64,000 nucleotides of DNA, taken from NCBI GenBank assembly GCA_016720425.1, contig JADKKQ010000004.1, positions 186,001-250,000 of the forward strand, in the 5' to 3' direction. The notes beneath the pieces are model-generated. The model worked only from the letters and a program-made list of their open reading frames with translations. It made no database searches and was not told the DNA's origin. Positions 17,652-25,766 of the stretch are shown here, in pieces. Source of the stretch: Betaproteobacteria bacterium. Lineage in GTDB: Bacteria > Pseudomonadota > Gammaproteobacteria > Burkholderiales > Casimicrobiaceae. Each line of letters opens with the position of its first letter. Within the stretch, counting starts at the first letter, position 1. Both the position numbers and the translations under genes were made by a program.

Positions 17652-19115
17652 TCAGATCAGGATGATGTCGTACTGCTCCTGCGTGTAGATCGACTCGACC
17701 TGCAGCGAGATCGGCTTGCCGATGAAGTCCCCGAGCTGCGCCAGCGACTGCGATTCCTCGTCGAGGAACAGGTCGATCACCGACTGCGAGGCCAGGATGC
17801 GGAACTCGCGGGCGTTGAACTGCTTCGACTCGCGGACGATCTCGCGCAGGATCTCGTAGCAGATGGTCTGCGCGGTCTTGAGCTCGCCGCGGCCCTGGCA
17901 GGTCGGGCACGGCTCGCACAGGATGTGCGCCAGCGACTCGCGGGTGCGCTTGCGCGTCATCTCGACCAGGCCCAGCTGCGTGAAGCCGTTGACGGTGAGG
18001 CGCGTCCGGTCGCGCTCCAGCGCCCGGTTGAGCTCGGCCAGCACCGCGGCCCGGTGATCGGGCTGCTCCATGTCGATGAAGTCGATGATGATGATGCCGC
18101 CGAGGTTGCGCAGCCGCAGCTGCCGGGCGATCACCTGCGCGGCCTCGAGGTTGGTCTTGAAGATCGTGTCGTCGAAGCTGCGCCCGCCGACGAAGCCGCC
18201 GGTGTTGACGTCGATGGTCGTCATCGCCTCGGTCTGGTCGACGATCAGGTAGCCGCCGGACTTGAGCTCGACGCGGCGCGACAGCGCCTTCTCGATCTCG
18301 TCCTCGACGCCGTGGAGGTCGAACAGCGGGCGCTCGCCGCTGTGGTGGGCCAGCCGCTCGACCAGCGCCGGCGTGTAGCCGCGCGCGAAATCCTGCATCC
18401 GGACGAAGGTCTCGCGCGAGTCGACGACCACGCGCGAGGTGTCCTCGGTGGCCATGTCGCGCAGCACGCGCTGCGCGAGCGAGAGGTCCTGGTAGAGCAG
18501 CGCCGGCGCCGGCACCTCGCGCGTCGACGTGCTGAGGTCGCGCCAGAGCTTGGTCAGGTAGTCGATGTCGCTGGCCATCTCGCGCTCGGTGGCGGCCTCG
18601 GCCATCGTGCGGATGATGAAGCCCCCGGTGAGGCCCTCGGGCAGCTGCTGCTGCAGCTTGTCGCGCAGGCTTTCGCGCTCGGCCTCGTCCTCGATCCGCT
18701 GCGAGATGCCGATGTGCGAGTCCTGCGGCAGGTAGACCAGCAGTCGGCCGGCGAGGCTCACCTGCGTCGACAGCCGCGCGCCCTTGGTGCCGATCGGATC
18801 CTTGATCACCTGCACCAGCAGCGCCTGGCCCTCGTGCAGGATCTTCTCGATGGGACGGGTGTCGGCGCCGCCGTGACCGCCCTGGCGATGCTCCCAGATG
18901 TCGGCGATGTGCAGGAACGCCGCGCGTTCCAGCCCGATCTCGATGAACGCGCTCTGCATGCCGGGCAGCACGCGGGCGATCCGCCCGAGGTAGATGTTGC
19001 CGACCAGGCCGCGGGCGCTCTGGCGCTCCACGTGGAGCTCCTGCACGACGCCCTGTTCCAGCATCGCGACCCGGGTTTCCTGCGGCGTTACGTTGATGAG
19101 GATTTCATGGGACAT
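17652..19115 (-). CDS. rng: Ribonuclease G
   Basis: 487-residue endoribonuclease of the RNase E/G family that matures the 16S rRNA 5' end. The S1 domain (about 35-125) is followed by the 5'-sensor and DNase-like catalytic region, with the acidic site in MTTIDVNTGGFVGGRS near residue 285 and the second aspartate in IIIDFIDME. The zinc-link cysteines are in CEPCPTCQGRGE near residue 390. The C-terminal degradosome scaffold of RNase E is absent, which identifies RNase G. Start is set at MSHEILINVTP (19115); the upstream in-frame ATG at 19166 adds 17 unconserved residues. Downstream neighbour of maf, the usual betaproteobacterial order. Confidence 0.95.
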   Translation of the reverse strand: MSHEILINVTPQETRVAMLEQGVVQELHVERQSARGLVGNIYLGRIARVLPGMQSAFIEIGLERAAFLHIADIWEHRQGGHGGADTRPIEKILHEGQALLVQVIKDPIGTKGARLSTQVSLAGRLLVYLPQDSHIGISQRIEDEAERESLRDKLQQQLPEGLTGGFIIRTMAEAATEREMASDIDYLTKLWRDLSTSTREVPAPALLYQDLSLAQRVLRDMATEDTSRVVVDSRETFVRMQDFARGYTPALVERLAHHSGERPLFDLHGVEDEIEKALSRRVELKSGGYLIVDQTEAMTTIDVNTGGFVGGRSFDDTIFKTNLEAAQVIARQLRLRNLGGIIIIDFIDMEQPDHRAAVLAELNRALERDRTRLTVNGFTQLGLVEMTRKRTRESLAHILCEPCPTCQGRGELKTAQTICYEILREIVRESKQFNAREFRILASQSVIDLFLDEESQSLAQLGDFIGKPISLQVESIYTQEQYDIILI

Positions 19116-19250
19116 TGGCGCGCGGAGAGTTCGGTACGGAGATTCCTGGCGGCCGCCGGTGATCACCGGGGGCGGATGTCGGATGCTCGCTGGCGTGCCC
19201 GGCCGCGGCTCGTCGGGCGGATGGGCGGGCGGGGACTGCCGTGATGGTCG

Positions 19251-19877
19251 TTATAGCACGGCGAGACCGATCCGCGCGAGAACGTCGGCGGTCTCGAACA
19301 GCGGCAATCCCATGACGCCGGAGTAGCTGCCCTCGAGGTGCGCGATGAACGCGGCACCGCGACCCTGGATCGCGTAGGCGCCGGCCTTGTCCAGAGGCTC
19401 GCCGCTTGCGCAGTAGCGCTCGATCTCGGCGGGGGCCAGCGTACGGAACGTCACGCGCGAGGTCGAGACCGTGCCCTCGATCGCGTGCTCCCACTTGAGG
19501 CAGAGCGCGGTCATCACGTCGTGGCTGCGGCCGGAAAGCGCGGCGAGCATCCGTGCCGCGTCCGCGGCGTCGGCGGGCTTGCCGAAGATCGTGCCGTCGA
19601 GGACCACCTCGGTGTCGGCCGCCAGCACCGGGCGCGGCGGCAGGCTGCGCTGGCCCATCCGGTGCCACGCCACCAGCGCCTTGGTGCGCGCGATCCGCGT
19701 CACGTAGTCGCGTGCCGTCTCGCCGGCGCGCGGGCCTTCGACGACGTCGCGCTCGCGTCCCGGCGCTTCGCGCAGCCGCAGTTCGGCGAACTCGACGCCG
19801 ATCTGGCGCAGCAGCTCGTGGCGCCGGGGGCTCTTCGAGGCGAGGTAGATCGAAGTCGGTGCGGAGGGTTCGCTCAT
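19251..19877 (-). CDS. maf: Maf-family nucleotide pyrophosphatase
   Basis: 208-residue Maf/YhdE-type house-cleaning pyrophosphatase, which hydrolyses non-canonical or dTTP/UTP-type nucleotides. Family motifs are IYLASKSPRRHELLRQIG (residues 10-27), LAADTEVVLDGTIFGKP with the catalytic aspartate near residue 87, and GYSGV-like SYSGVMGLP near the C-terminus. Start ATG at 19877, four bases after the rlmH stop, so the two are translationally close. Confidence 0.94.
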   Translation of the reverse strand: MSEPSAPTSIYLASKSPRRHELLRQIGVEFAELRLREAPGRERDVVEGPRAGETARDYVTRIARTKALVAWHRMGQRSLPPRPVLAADTEVVLDGTIFGKPADAADAARMLAALSGRSHDVMTALCLKWEHAIEGTVSTSRVTFRTLAPAEIERYCASGEPLDKAGAYAIQGRGAAFIAHLEGSYSGVMGLPLFETADVLARIGLAVL

Positions 19878-19881
19878 GTCG

Positions 19882-20352
19882 TCAGTCGCGGTGATAGGGA
19901 TGCCCGGCGAGCAGGCTGGCGGCCCGGTAGACCTGCTCGGCGAGCAGCACGCGCACCAGGCCGTGCGGCAAGGTGAGCGCCGACAGCGACACCCGGGCCG
20001 CGGCGCGGCGCTTCAATCCCGCATCGAGGCCGTCGGCGCTGCCGATGGCGAAGGCGATGGCCACCGCGTCGTCGCGCCAGCGCGCGAGCTGGTTCGCCAG
20101 TTCGCGCGTCGTCCACGGCTTGCCGTGCTCGTCGAGGGCGATGATGGCCGCGCCCTGGCAGGCGGCGGCGATCCGCGTGGCCTCGACGGCCAGCAACTCG
20201 GCCAGCGGCTTGCCGCGGTCGCGCGGCTCGGGCTTGAGCTCCACCAGGTCGAGGGCGACTTCGCGCGGCAGGCGCCGCCGGTAGTCTTCCCAGCCGGCGT
20301 CGATCCATGCCGGCATGCGGTGACCCAGGGCGACGACGCGGATCCGCAGCAT
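19882..20352 (-). CDS. rlmH: 23S rRNA (pseudouridine1915-N3)-methyltransferase RlmH
   Basis: 156-residue SPOUT methyltransferase modifying pseudouridine 1915 in helix 69 of 23S rRNA. Visible motifs are LDEHGKPWTTRELAN, the SAM-binding knot AFAIGSADGLDAG and LPHGLVRVLLAEQVYRA, and the family's C-terminal HPYHRD. Start is set at MLRIRVVALG (20352), the conserved beginning; the frame is open upstream but not conserved. Lies between maf and rsfS in the standard order. Confidence 0.95.
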   Translation of the reverse strand: MLRIRVVALGHRMPAWIDAGWEDYRRRLPREVALDLVELKPEPRDRGKPLAELLAVEATRIAAACQGAAIIALDEHGKPWTTRELANQLARWRDDAVAIAFAIGSADGLDAGLKRRAAARVSLSALTLPHGLVRVLLAEQVYRAASLLAGHPYHRD

Positions 20353-20540
20353 GGGTGATCGATTTCGCGCGGTGAAGTGGCAAACGGGGATCCGGGCAGC
20401 AGCGGCTTCAGTCGCCAATCGTCGTGCCGAAACCGGATTCGCGCCTGAAGGCGCCGCTGCGGGAATTCGTCATTCTACGTGCCGCTTCGACGGGCGCATC
20501 GGTACCCAGCACGGTTCGGCGAACGCCGCACCCCAGGCGG

Positions 20541-20984
20541 TCAGGACGGGGTCTTGGCCCTGGGCGCGGCCTTGGGCCTGGGCTTCGGCGCGGCCTTCGG
20601 TTCGGGCTTCGGCGCGGATTCGGCCTCGGCTTCCGCCTTGGCCTTCGTCCGCCGGACCGGCGTGGGCGGCGTCCACAGTTCTTCGAGGTTGTAGTACGCG
20701 CGCACCGCGGGCTGCATGATGTGGACGACGATGTCGCCGGCGTCGACCAGCACCCACTCGCCGGTCTCCTCGCCCTCGACGCCGATGATCGTCGCGCCGG
20801 CGTCCTTCAGCTTGTCGCGGACGTGGTTGGCGAGCGCCTTGACCTGCCGGTTCGACTCGGCGGAGGCGACGATCAGCGTGTCGTAGAGGCTGGTGAGCTT
20901 GCGGACGTCGAGGACGGTGATGTCGCGCGCTTTGATGTCCTCGAGGGCGGTGACGGCGGTCTTCGGGAGTTTGTTAGGTCGCAT
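20541..20984 (-). CDS. rsfS: Ribosomal silencing factor RsfS with a basic low-complexity tail
   Basis: 147-residue RsfS, which binds uL14 on the 50S subunit and blocks subunit joining in stationary phase or starvation. The conserved domain is about residues 5-108 (VTALEDIKARDITVLDV, TLIVASAESNRQVKAL, GEWVLVDAGDIVVHIM, RAYYNLEELW). After LEELW comes a 40-residue tail of Lys, Ala, Pro and Glu with PKAAPK-type repeats, not part of the fold. The start ATG (20984) overlaps the nadD stop by 11 bases, implying translational coupling. Confidence 0.93.
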   Translation of the reverse strand: MRPNKLPKTAVTALEDIKARDITVLDVRKLTSLYDTLIVASAESNRQVKALANHVRDKLKDAGATIIGVEGEETGEWVLVDAGDIVVHIMQPAVRAYYNLEELWTPPTPVRRTKAKAEAEAESAPKPEPKAAPKPRPKAAPRAKTPS

Positions 20985-21663
20985 CCGGTCGCGATCGATA
21001 GATCTGGTTGCGGTCAATATAGGCCAAAACCACGGGCGGGAGCAAACCGCGGACCGCGGCGATGCCCTCCGCGCCGCGGGCAAGCTGCAGCCGGATCGAA
21101 CTGGCGGAGATGTCGTGCGGGGTGATCGACTGCACGAAGATCGCGCCGGCCGTCGCGTCGTGCAGCGCCTGTGGCTCGTCCACCTGCCGGTGCGTCCACT
21201 CGTCGGCGAGCGCGGGGGCCAGCGGGCCGGGAAACGGGATGCCGGGGCGCGCGACGACGACGACGTGCGCGAGCAGGAAGATCTCCCGCCAGCGATGCCA
21301 GTCCGGAAAACCGGCAAAGGCGTCGGCGCCGACGATCAGCGCCAGCGGCCGCGCGGGGTCCTCGGCGCGCAGCGACTCGAGCGTCAGCACCGTGTAGCTC
21401 CGTCCGGGGCGGTCGATTTCGCGCCGGTCGACTTCGAGGCCGGGCAGGTCCTCGATCGCCAGCTCGACCATCGCGAGGCGATGGATCGCCGTGGCCACCG
21501 GTGCCGCGCGGTGCGGCGGGTCGCCGGCGGGGATGAGGCGCACGGCAGCGAGCTCGAGCGCGTCGCGCACCTCGCGCGCAAGCTCGAGGTGACCGAGATG
21601 GATCGGATCGAACGTGCCACCGAAAATCCCGAGCGGGGCGACCATGGCGGCCATTCTACGCAT
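20974..21663 (-). CDS. nadD: Nicotinate-nucleotide adenylyltransferase
   Basis: About 223-229-residue NadD, which joins NaMN and ATP into deamido-NAD in the NAD pathway. The nucleotidyltransferase motif GIFGGTFDPIHLGHL is at the N-terminus, and HDISASSIRLQLARG is the C-terminal motif. Three in-frame ATGs (21663, 21654, 21645) precede the first strand and none has a clear ribosome site, so the start is uncertain by up to six codons. Overlaps rsfS by 11 bases. It follows proA on the same strand. Confidence 0.94.
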   Translation of the reverse strand: MRRMAAMVAPLGIFGGTFDPIHLGHLELAREVRDALELAAVRLIPAGDPPHRAAPVATAIHRLAMVELAIEDLPGLEVDRREIDRPGRSYTVLTLESLRAEDPARPLALIVGADAFAGFPDWHRWREIFLLAHVVVVARPGIPFPGPLAPALADEWTHRQVDEPQALHDATAGAIFVQSITPHDISASSIRLQLARGAEGIAAVRGLLPPVVLAYIDRNQIYRSRPDAT

Positions 21664-21804
21664 GGCGGGGGCGGGCGGTCACCTGTATCCCGGGGTGCGC
21701 CGGGGGGGCAGTGGTCGGCAGCCGGCCGCTGCGCCGCGCCATCGCGGCCGACCCGCATTCAGGGCGGCGTCTCGCCGGCAACGGCGCACGGGCCGGCGCG
21801 GCCG

Positions 21805-23096
21805 TCAGGTCCGGATCTGCCCCGATCCGAACACCACCCACTTGCGGCTGGTGAGGCCCTCGAGACCGACGGGACCCCGCGCGTGCAGCTTGTTGGTGGA
21901 GATGCCGATCTCGGCGCCGAGCCCGTATTCGAAGCCGTCGGCGAAGCGGGTCGAGGCATTGACCATCACCGAGCTCGAGTCCACCTCGCGCAGGAAGCGC
22001 ATCGCCGCCGAGTAGTCCTCGGTGACGATCGCGTCGGTGTGCTGCGAGCCGTAGGCGGCGATGTGGTCGATCGCGGCGTCCAGCGTGTCGACGACGCGGA
22101 TGGCGAGGATCGGCGCGAGGTACTCCTCGTACCAGTCGGCTTCGGTCGCCGGCGTCATCGCCGGCACGATCGCGCGGGCCCGCTCGCAGCCGCGCATCTC
22201 GACGCCCTTGGCCGCGTAGATGGCGGCCAGCGGCGGCAGCACGCGCGCGGCGATGCCGCGTGGACGAGCAGCGTCTCCATCGTGTTGCACGGCGAGTAGC
22301 GCTGCGTCTTGGCGTTGTCGGCGATCGCGATCGCCTTGGCGAGGTCCGCGGCGGCGTCGATGAACACGTGGCAGACGCCGTCGAGGTGCTTGATCACCGG
22401 CACCTTCGCCTCGCGACTCACCCGCTCGATCAGGCTCTTGCCGCCGCGCGGCACGATCACGTCGACGTGCTTGTCGTCGGCGATCAGCAGGCCGACGGCG
22501 GCGCGGTCGGTGGTGGCGATCACCTGCACGGCGGTTTCGGGGAGTCCGGCGGCGGCGAGGCCCTCGTGCACGCAGGCGGCGATCGCCTGGTTGCTGCGCA
22601 GCGCCTCGGAGCCGCCGCGCAGGATCGTCGCGTTGCCGGCCTTGAGGCAAAGCCCCGCCGCGTCGGCGGTCACGTTGGGCCGCGACTCGTAGATGATGCC
22701 GACGACGCCCAGCGGCACGCGCATCAACCCGACCTGGATGCCGGAGGGGCGGAACCGGAGGTCGCTGATCTCGCCGACCGGGTCGGGCAGCGCGGCGATC
22801 TGCAGCAGCCCGTCGGCCATCGCCGCGACGGTCGCCCCCGTCAGCGTCAGGCGATCGACGAACGCACGGTCGTGGCCGGCCTCCTGCGCGGCCGCGACGT
22901 CCGCGGCGTTGGCGGCGAGCAGCGCCGGCGCGTCGCGCCGGAGGGCGGCCGCCATCGCGGCGAGGGCGGCGTTCCGGGTCGCGGTGTCGGCGCGGGCGAG
23001 TTCGCGCGCGGCGGCTCGGGCGGCTGCGCCCACGCGGTCCATGTACGCGGCGACGCCAAGCGCGCCGCCCTCGGCATGTTGCGGCGAATCGTTCAT
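21805..23096 (-). pseudogene. proA: Gamma-glutamyl phosphate reductase ProA, one apparent frameshift
   Basis: ProA reduces gamma-glutamyl phosphate to glutamate-5-semialdehyde in proline synthesis. Residues 1 to about 280 read normally from ATG 23096, including VGIIYESRPNVTADAAGL and the catalytic-cysteine region YSPCNTMETLLVHA. The frame then breaks near 22254-22258. The rest continues in the adjacent frame (IAARVLPPLAAIYAAKGVEM to the C-terminal KLHARGPVGLEGLTSRKWV) and stops at 21805. Restoring one base to make GCGGCCATC reunites a full-length protein of normal size. All active-site parts are intact, so this may be a sequence error rather than real decay. Confidence 0.9.
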
Positions 23097-23139
23097 CGCG
23101 TGATTGTAGCGCGCCCCCGGCGCGGGCCAGAGCGCGCGG

Positions 23140-23811
23140 TCAGCGGCCGGGCGTCAGCGTCCGCACGCCGGCATCGCCGCCGAGCAGGATCACGTCGGCG
23201 CCGCGCTGCGCGAAGAGGCCGACGGTGACCACGCCGGCGAGCGCGCGGATCTTCGCCTCCAGCGCGACCGGGTCGAGGATCGTCAGGCCGGAGACGTCGA
23301 GGATCCAGTTGCCGTGTTCGGTGGTGTGGCCCATCCGCCACGCCGGCTGGCCGCCCAGCAGCACCAGTTGCCGCGCGACGTAGCTGCGCGCCACCGGGAT
23401 CACCTCGACCGGCAGTGGGAACTTCCCCAGCACCGGAACGAGCTTCGAGGCGTCGCCGATGCAGACGAACCGGCGCGCCACCGCGGCGACGATCTTCTCC
23501 CGCGTCAGCGCGCCGCCGCCGCCCTTGATCATCGCGCCGTGCTCGGTGACCTCGTCGGCGCCGTCGACGTACACCGGCAGGTCGCGCTCGACGAGGTTGT
23601 TGAGCTCCTCGACGACGATGCCGTGCGCCTTCAGCCGCTCGGCGGTCCGGACCGAGCTCGCGACCGCGCCGCGGATGCGGCCCTTGATCTTCGCCAGCTC
23701 GTCGATGAAGAGGTCGGCGGTCGATCCGGTGCCGACGCCGATCCAAGCGTCGTCCTCGACGTACCTGATCGCCGCGTGCGCGACCGCGGCCTTCTGTTCG
23801 TTGCGTGACAT
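23140..23811 (-). CDS. rpiA: Ribose-5-phosphate isomerase A
   Basis: 223-residue RpiA, interconverting ribose-5-phosphate and ribulose-5-phosphate. Motifs are IGVGTGSTADLFIDEL near residue 25, the DGADEVTEHGAMIKGGGGAL loop near residue 83 with catalytic acids and lysine, and the C-terminal GLFAQRGADVILLGG. Length is typical. It lies between proA and the GntR gene of the sugar locus; the kinase in that locus resembles D-ribulokinases, whose product RpiA could use, but rpiA is a core gene and the proximity may be chance. Confidence 0.96.
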   Translation of the reverse strand: MSRNEQKAAVAHAAIRYVEDDAWIGVGTGSTADLFIDELAKIKGRIRGAVASSVRTAERLKAHGIVVEELNNLVERDLPVYVDGADEVTEHGAMIKGGGGALTREKIVAAVARRFVCIGDASKLVPVLGKFPLPVEVIPVARSYVARQLVLLGGQPAWRMGHTTEHGNWILDVSGLTILDPVALEAKIRALAGVVTVGLFAQRGADVILLGGDAGVRTLTPGR

Positions 23812-23888
23812 CGGCGGCTCCCGGTGGATGTGCCGCCGATTCTAGCAGCGCTCCCGGCGGCGACCGTGGTGGGCAGCCGGCGGCGCGG

Positions 23889-24566
23889 TCAGCGGCCGCG
23901 CTGGGCCGGCCGCCCGTCGCCGGCCGCGCCGCGCTCGACGATCGTGTCCAGCGCGCGCAGCAGCGAGGTCGCCACGTGCTCGCGCATCACCCGCGTCGCC
24001 TCGTCGGCGTCGTGGCCGACGATCGCCGCGACGATGCGCCGGTGCTCGTCCGACGAGCTGCGGACCCGCTCGCGGGTGTAGGGCTGCAGGTTGCGGAAGG
24101 GCAGCGAGCGCGTGCGGTAGGAGCGGACCAGGTCGATCAGGAAGGGGTTGTGGCAGCCGCGGTGGATGATGTCGTGCAGCGCGTCGCTGCGGTCGAGGTA
24201 GGCGTCGCGGTCGTCGGCCGCGGCGGCGGCCAGCAGCGGTTGCAGCGCCAGCTCGAGTTCCTTGCGCTCGATCGCCGTCATCCGCTGCGCGGCGAGGCGG
24301 GCGCAGAGCGTCTCCAGCTCGCCGATCGCCTCGTACAGCTGCGACAGGCGCTCGGGGCCGAAGCTCGTCACCACCGCGCCCCGGCGCGGGATGCTCTCGA
24401 CCAGGCCGGTGCCGAGCAACTGCCGCAGCGCTTCGCGCACCGGCGTGCGCGAGACCTCGAAGCGCGCGGCGAGCGTCTGCTCGTCGAGCTTGGCGCCCGG
24501 CGCGAGGCGCCCGCTGAGGATGTCGTCGGCGATCTGCTGCTCGACACTCATCGCGATGGTGGTCAC
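23889..24566 (-). CDS. GntR-family regulator with FCD ligand-binding domain
   Basis: 225-residue FadR-type regulator. The winged helix-turn-helix occupies residues 8-75, with LAARFEVSRTPVREALRQL as the recognition region. The all-helical FCD domain (about 80-210) carries its metal- and ligand-binding residues: an aspartate/histidine pair in RSDALHDIIHRGCHNPF, then HRRIVAAIVGHDADEA and the final MREHV histidine. GTG start at 24566. Divergent from a class II aldolase, with a shared AT-rich operator-like site at 24580-24604. A similar site lies at 31363-31386 between the two large operons, so it probably represses the whole locus and is released by a sugar or sugar acid. Confidence 0.88.
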   Translation of the reverse strand: MTTIAMSVEQQIADDILSGRLAPGAKLDEQTLAARFEVSRTPVREALRQLLGTGLVESIPRRGAVVTSFGPERLSQLYEAIGELETLCARLAAQRMTAIERKELELALQPLLAAAAADDRDAYLDRSDALHDIIHRGCHNPFLIDLVRSYRTRSLPFRNLQPYTRERVRSSSDEHRRIVAAIVGHDADEATRVMREHVATSLLRALDTIVERGAAGDGRPAQRGR

Positions 24567-24579
24567 GAACCCTCCCGTC

Positions 24580-24604
24580 CATACAATATTGCGATTTTAT
24601 ATGC
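24580..24604. promoter_or_regulatory. Operator-like site A, CATACAAT-N4-CGATT-TTATATGC
   Basis: An AT-rich island in the 155-base divergent gap between the GntR gene and the RhaE-like aldolase gene. It shares CATACAAT, four variable bases, then CGATT with site B at 31363-31386. The right half-site is imperfect. It overlaps the only promoter-like AT-rich sequence in the gap. Regulator binding is inferred. Confidence 0.5.
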
Positions 24605-24721
24605 AAAAATGCGGCAGGCCCTACGCAAATCTTCGCCGACCCGGGAGGGGCGTTCCGGGCCGGCGCGGTCTGCCGCTCCACGCCAGGGGCGCAAGCGCAC
24701 TCGCCGGGAAAGGACTCGCCG

Positions 24722-25753
24722 ATGCTCGCTCTGCCGCAGGATTCCGAATTTCGGGGGTTCGTCGCGCTGTCGGCGCGGCTGGGCGCCGACCCGCTGCTGG
24801 TGCAGGCGGCGGGAGGCAACACCTCGATCAAGCGCGACGGCGCGCTGTGGATCAAGGCCTCGGGCAAAGAACTGCGCGCGGCGCAGGCCGACACCATCTT
24901 CGTCCCCGTCGATCTCGCCGGCGTGCGCGCCGGCATCGAGCGCGACGAGGCCGATCCCACCGCCGGACGGGTGCAGGGCGACACCGCGCTGCGGCCGTCG
25001 ATCGAGACCACGCTGCACGCGCTGCTGCCGCAGCGGGTCGTGCTGCACCTGCACTCGGTGAACGCGCTGGCGTGGGAAGTGCGCAGCGACGGCGAGGCGC
25101 GGGTCGCGGAGCGGTTGGCGGGGCTGCCGTGGGCCTGGGTCCCGTACCACCGCCCGGGGTTGCCGCTCACCCGCGCGGTGCGGGCGCCGGCGGCGGCGGG
25201 CGTGGCGGTGCTGGCGCTCGCCAATCACGGCATCGTCGTCGGCGCCGACGACTGCATCGCCGGCGAAGCGCTGGTGCGCGAGGTCGAGCGGCGCCTCGCG
25301 GTTGCGGCGCGGCCGGCGCCGCCGCCCGCGGCGCCACGGCTCGCGGGCTTCGCGAACGGTTCGGGGTACCGCCCGGCGGCCGACCCGGTCGTGCACGCGC
25401 TGGCGACCGACGCGGCGTGCCTCGCTTGGGCGCGGCAGGGCGTGCTCTATCCCGATCACGTGGTGTTCCTCGGCGGCGAGGCCTGCGTCGTCGACGACCT
25501 CGCCGCGCTGTCCGGCGCCGTCGCGGCCCACCGCGCGCGCAACGGCGCCGAGCCCGCCGCCCTGCTCGTCCCCGGGGCGGGCGTGCTCGTCGCCGCGCGT
25601 GCTCCCGCGGCGGCGGAAGAGATGCTGCGCTGCCAGGCCGAGGTGCTGCTGCGCCTGCCCGCGGGGACCGCGATCCGCTGCCTGTCGGCCGCCGCCGTCG
25701 GCGAGCTGCTGAACTGGGACGCCGAGAAGTTCCGCCAGCGGCTCGCGCACTGA
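24722..25753 (+). CDS. Class II aldolase of the RhaE/COG3347 type, stand-alone
   Basis: 343-residue aldolase resembling the N-terminal half of bifunctional rhamnulose-1-phosphate aldolase/lactaldehyde dehydrogenases, without the dehydrogenase half. The motif VQAAGGNTSIKRDGALWIKASGKEL (positions about 24802-24876) marks the family. Zinc ligands are the histidines in VVLHLHSVNALAW near residue 107 and LANHGIVVG near residue 167. The C-terminal part (LYPDHVVFLGGE, then LLNWDAEKFRQRL) is also typical. Expected to cleave a phosphorylated ketose or act as an epimerase or decarboxylase on a sugar acid. Divergent from its likely regulator and convergent with the mutase gene 13 bases away. Confidence 0.82.
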   Translation: MLALPQDSEFRGFVALSARLGADPLLVQAAGGNTSIKRDGALWIKASGKELRAAQADTIFVPVDLAGVRAGIERDEADPTAGRVQGDTALRPSIETTLHALLPQRVVLHLHSVNALAWEVRSDGEARVAERLAGLPWAWVPYHRPGLPLTRAVRAPAAAGVAVLALANHGIVVGADDCIAGEALVREVERRLAVAARPAPPPAAPRLAGFANGSGYRPAADPVVHALATDAACLAWARQGVLYPDHVVFLGGEACVVDDLAALSGAVAAHRARNGAEPAALLVPGAGVLVAARAPAAAEEMLRCQAEVLLRLPAGTAIRCLSAAAVGELLNWDAEKFRQRLAH

Positions 25754-25766
25754 CCGCGACTGCGGT

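Noticed and set aside
23140..23811. rpiA as a dedicated member of the sugar locus
   Set aside because: rpiA is a universal gene, lies beyond the GntR gene and has no operator-like site; adjacency alone is not enough.
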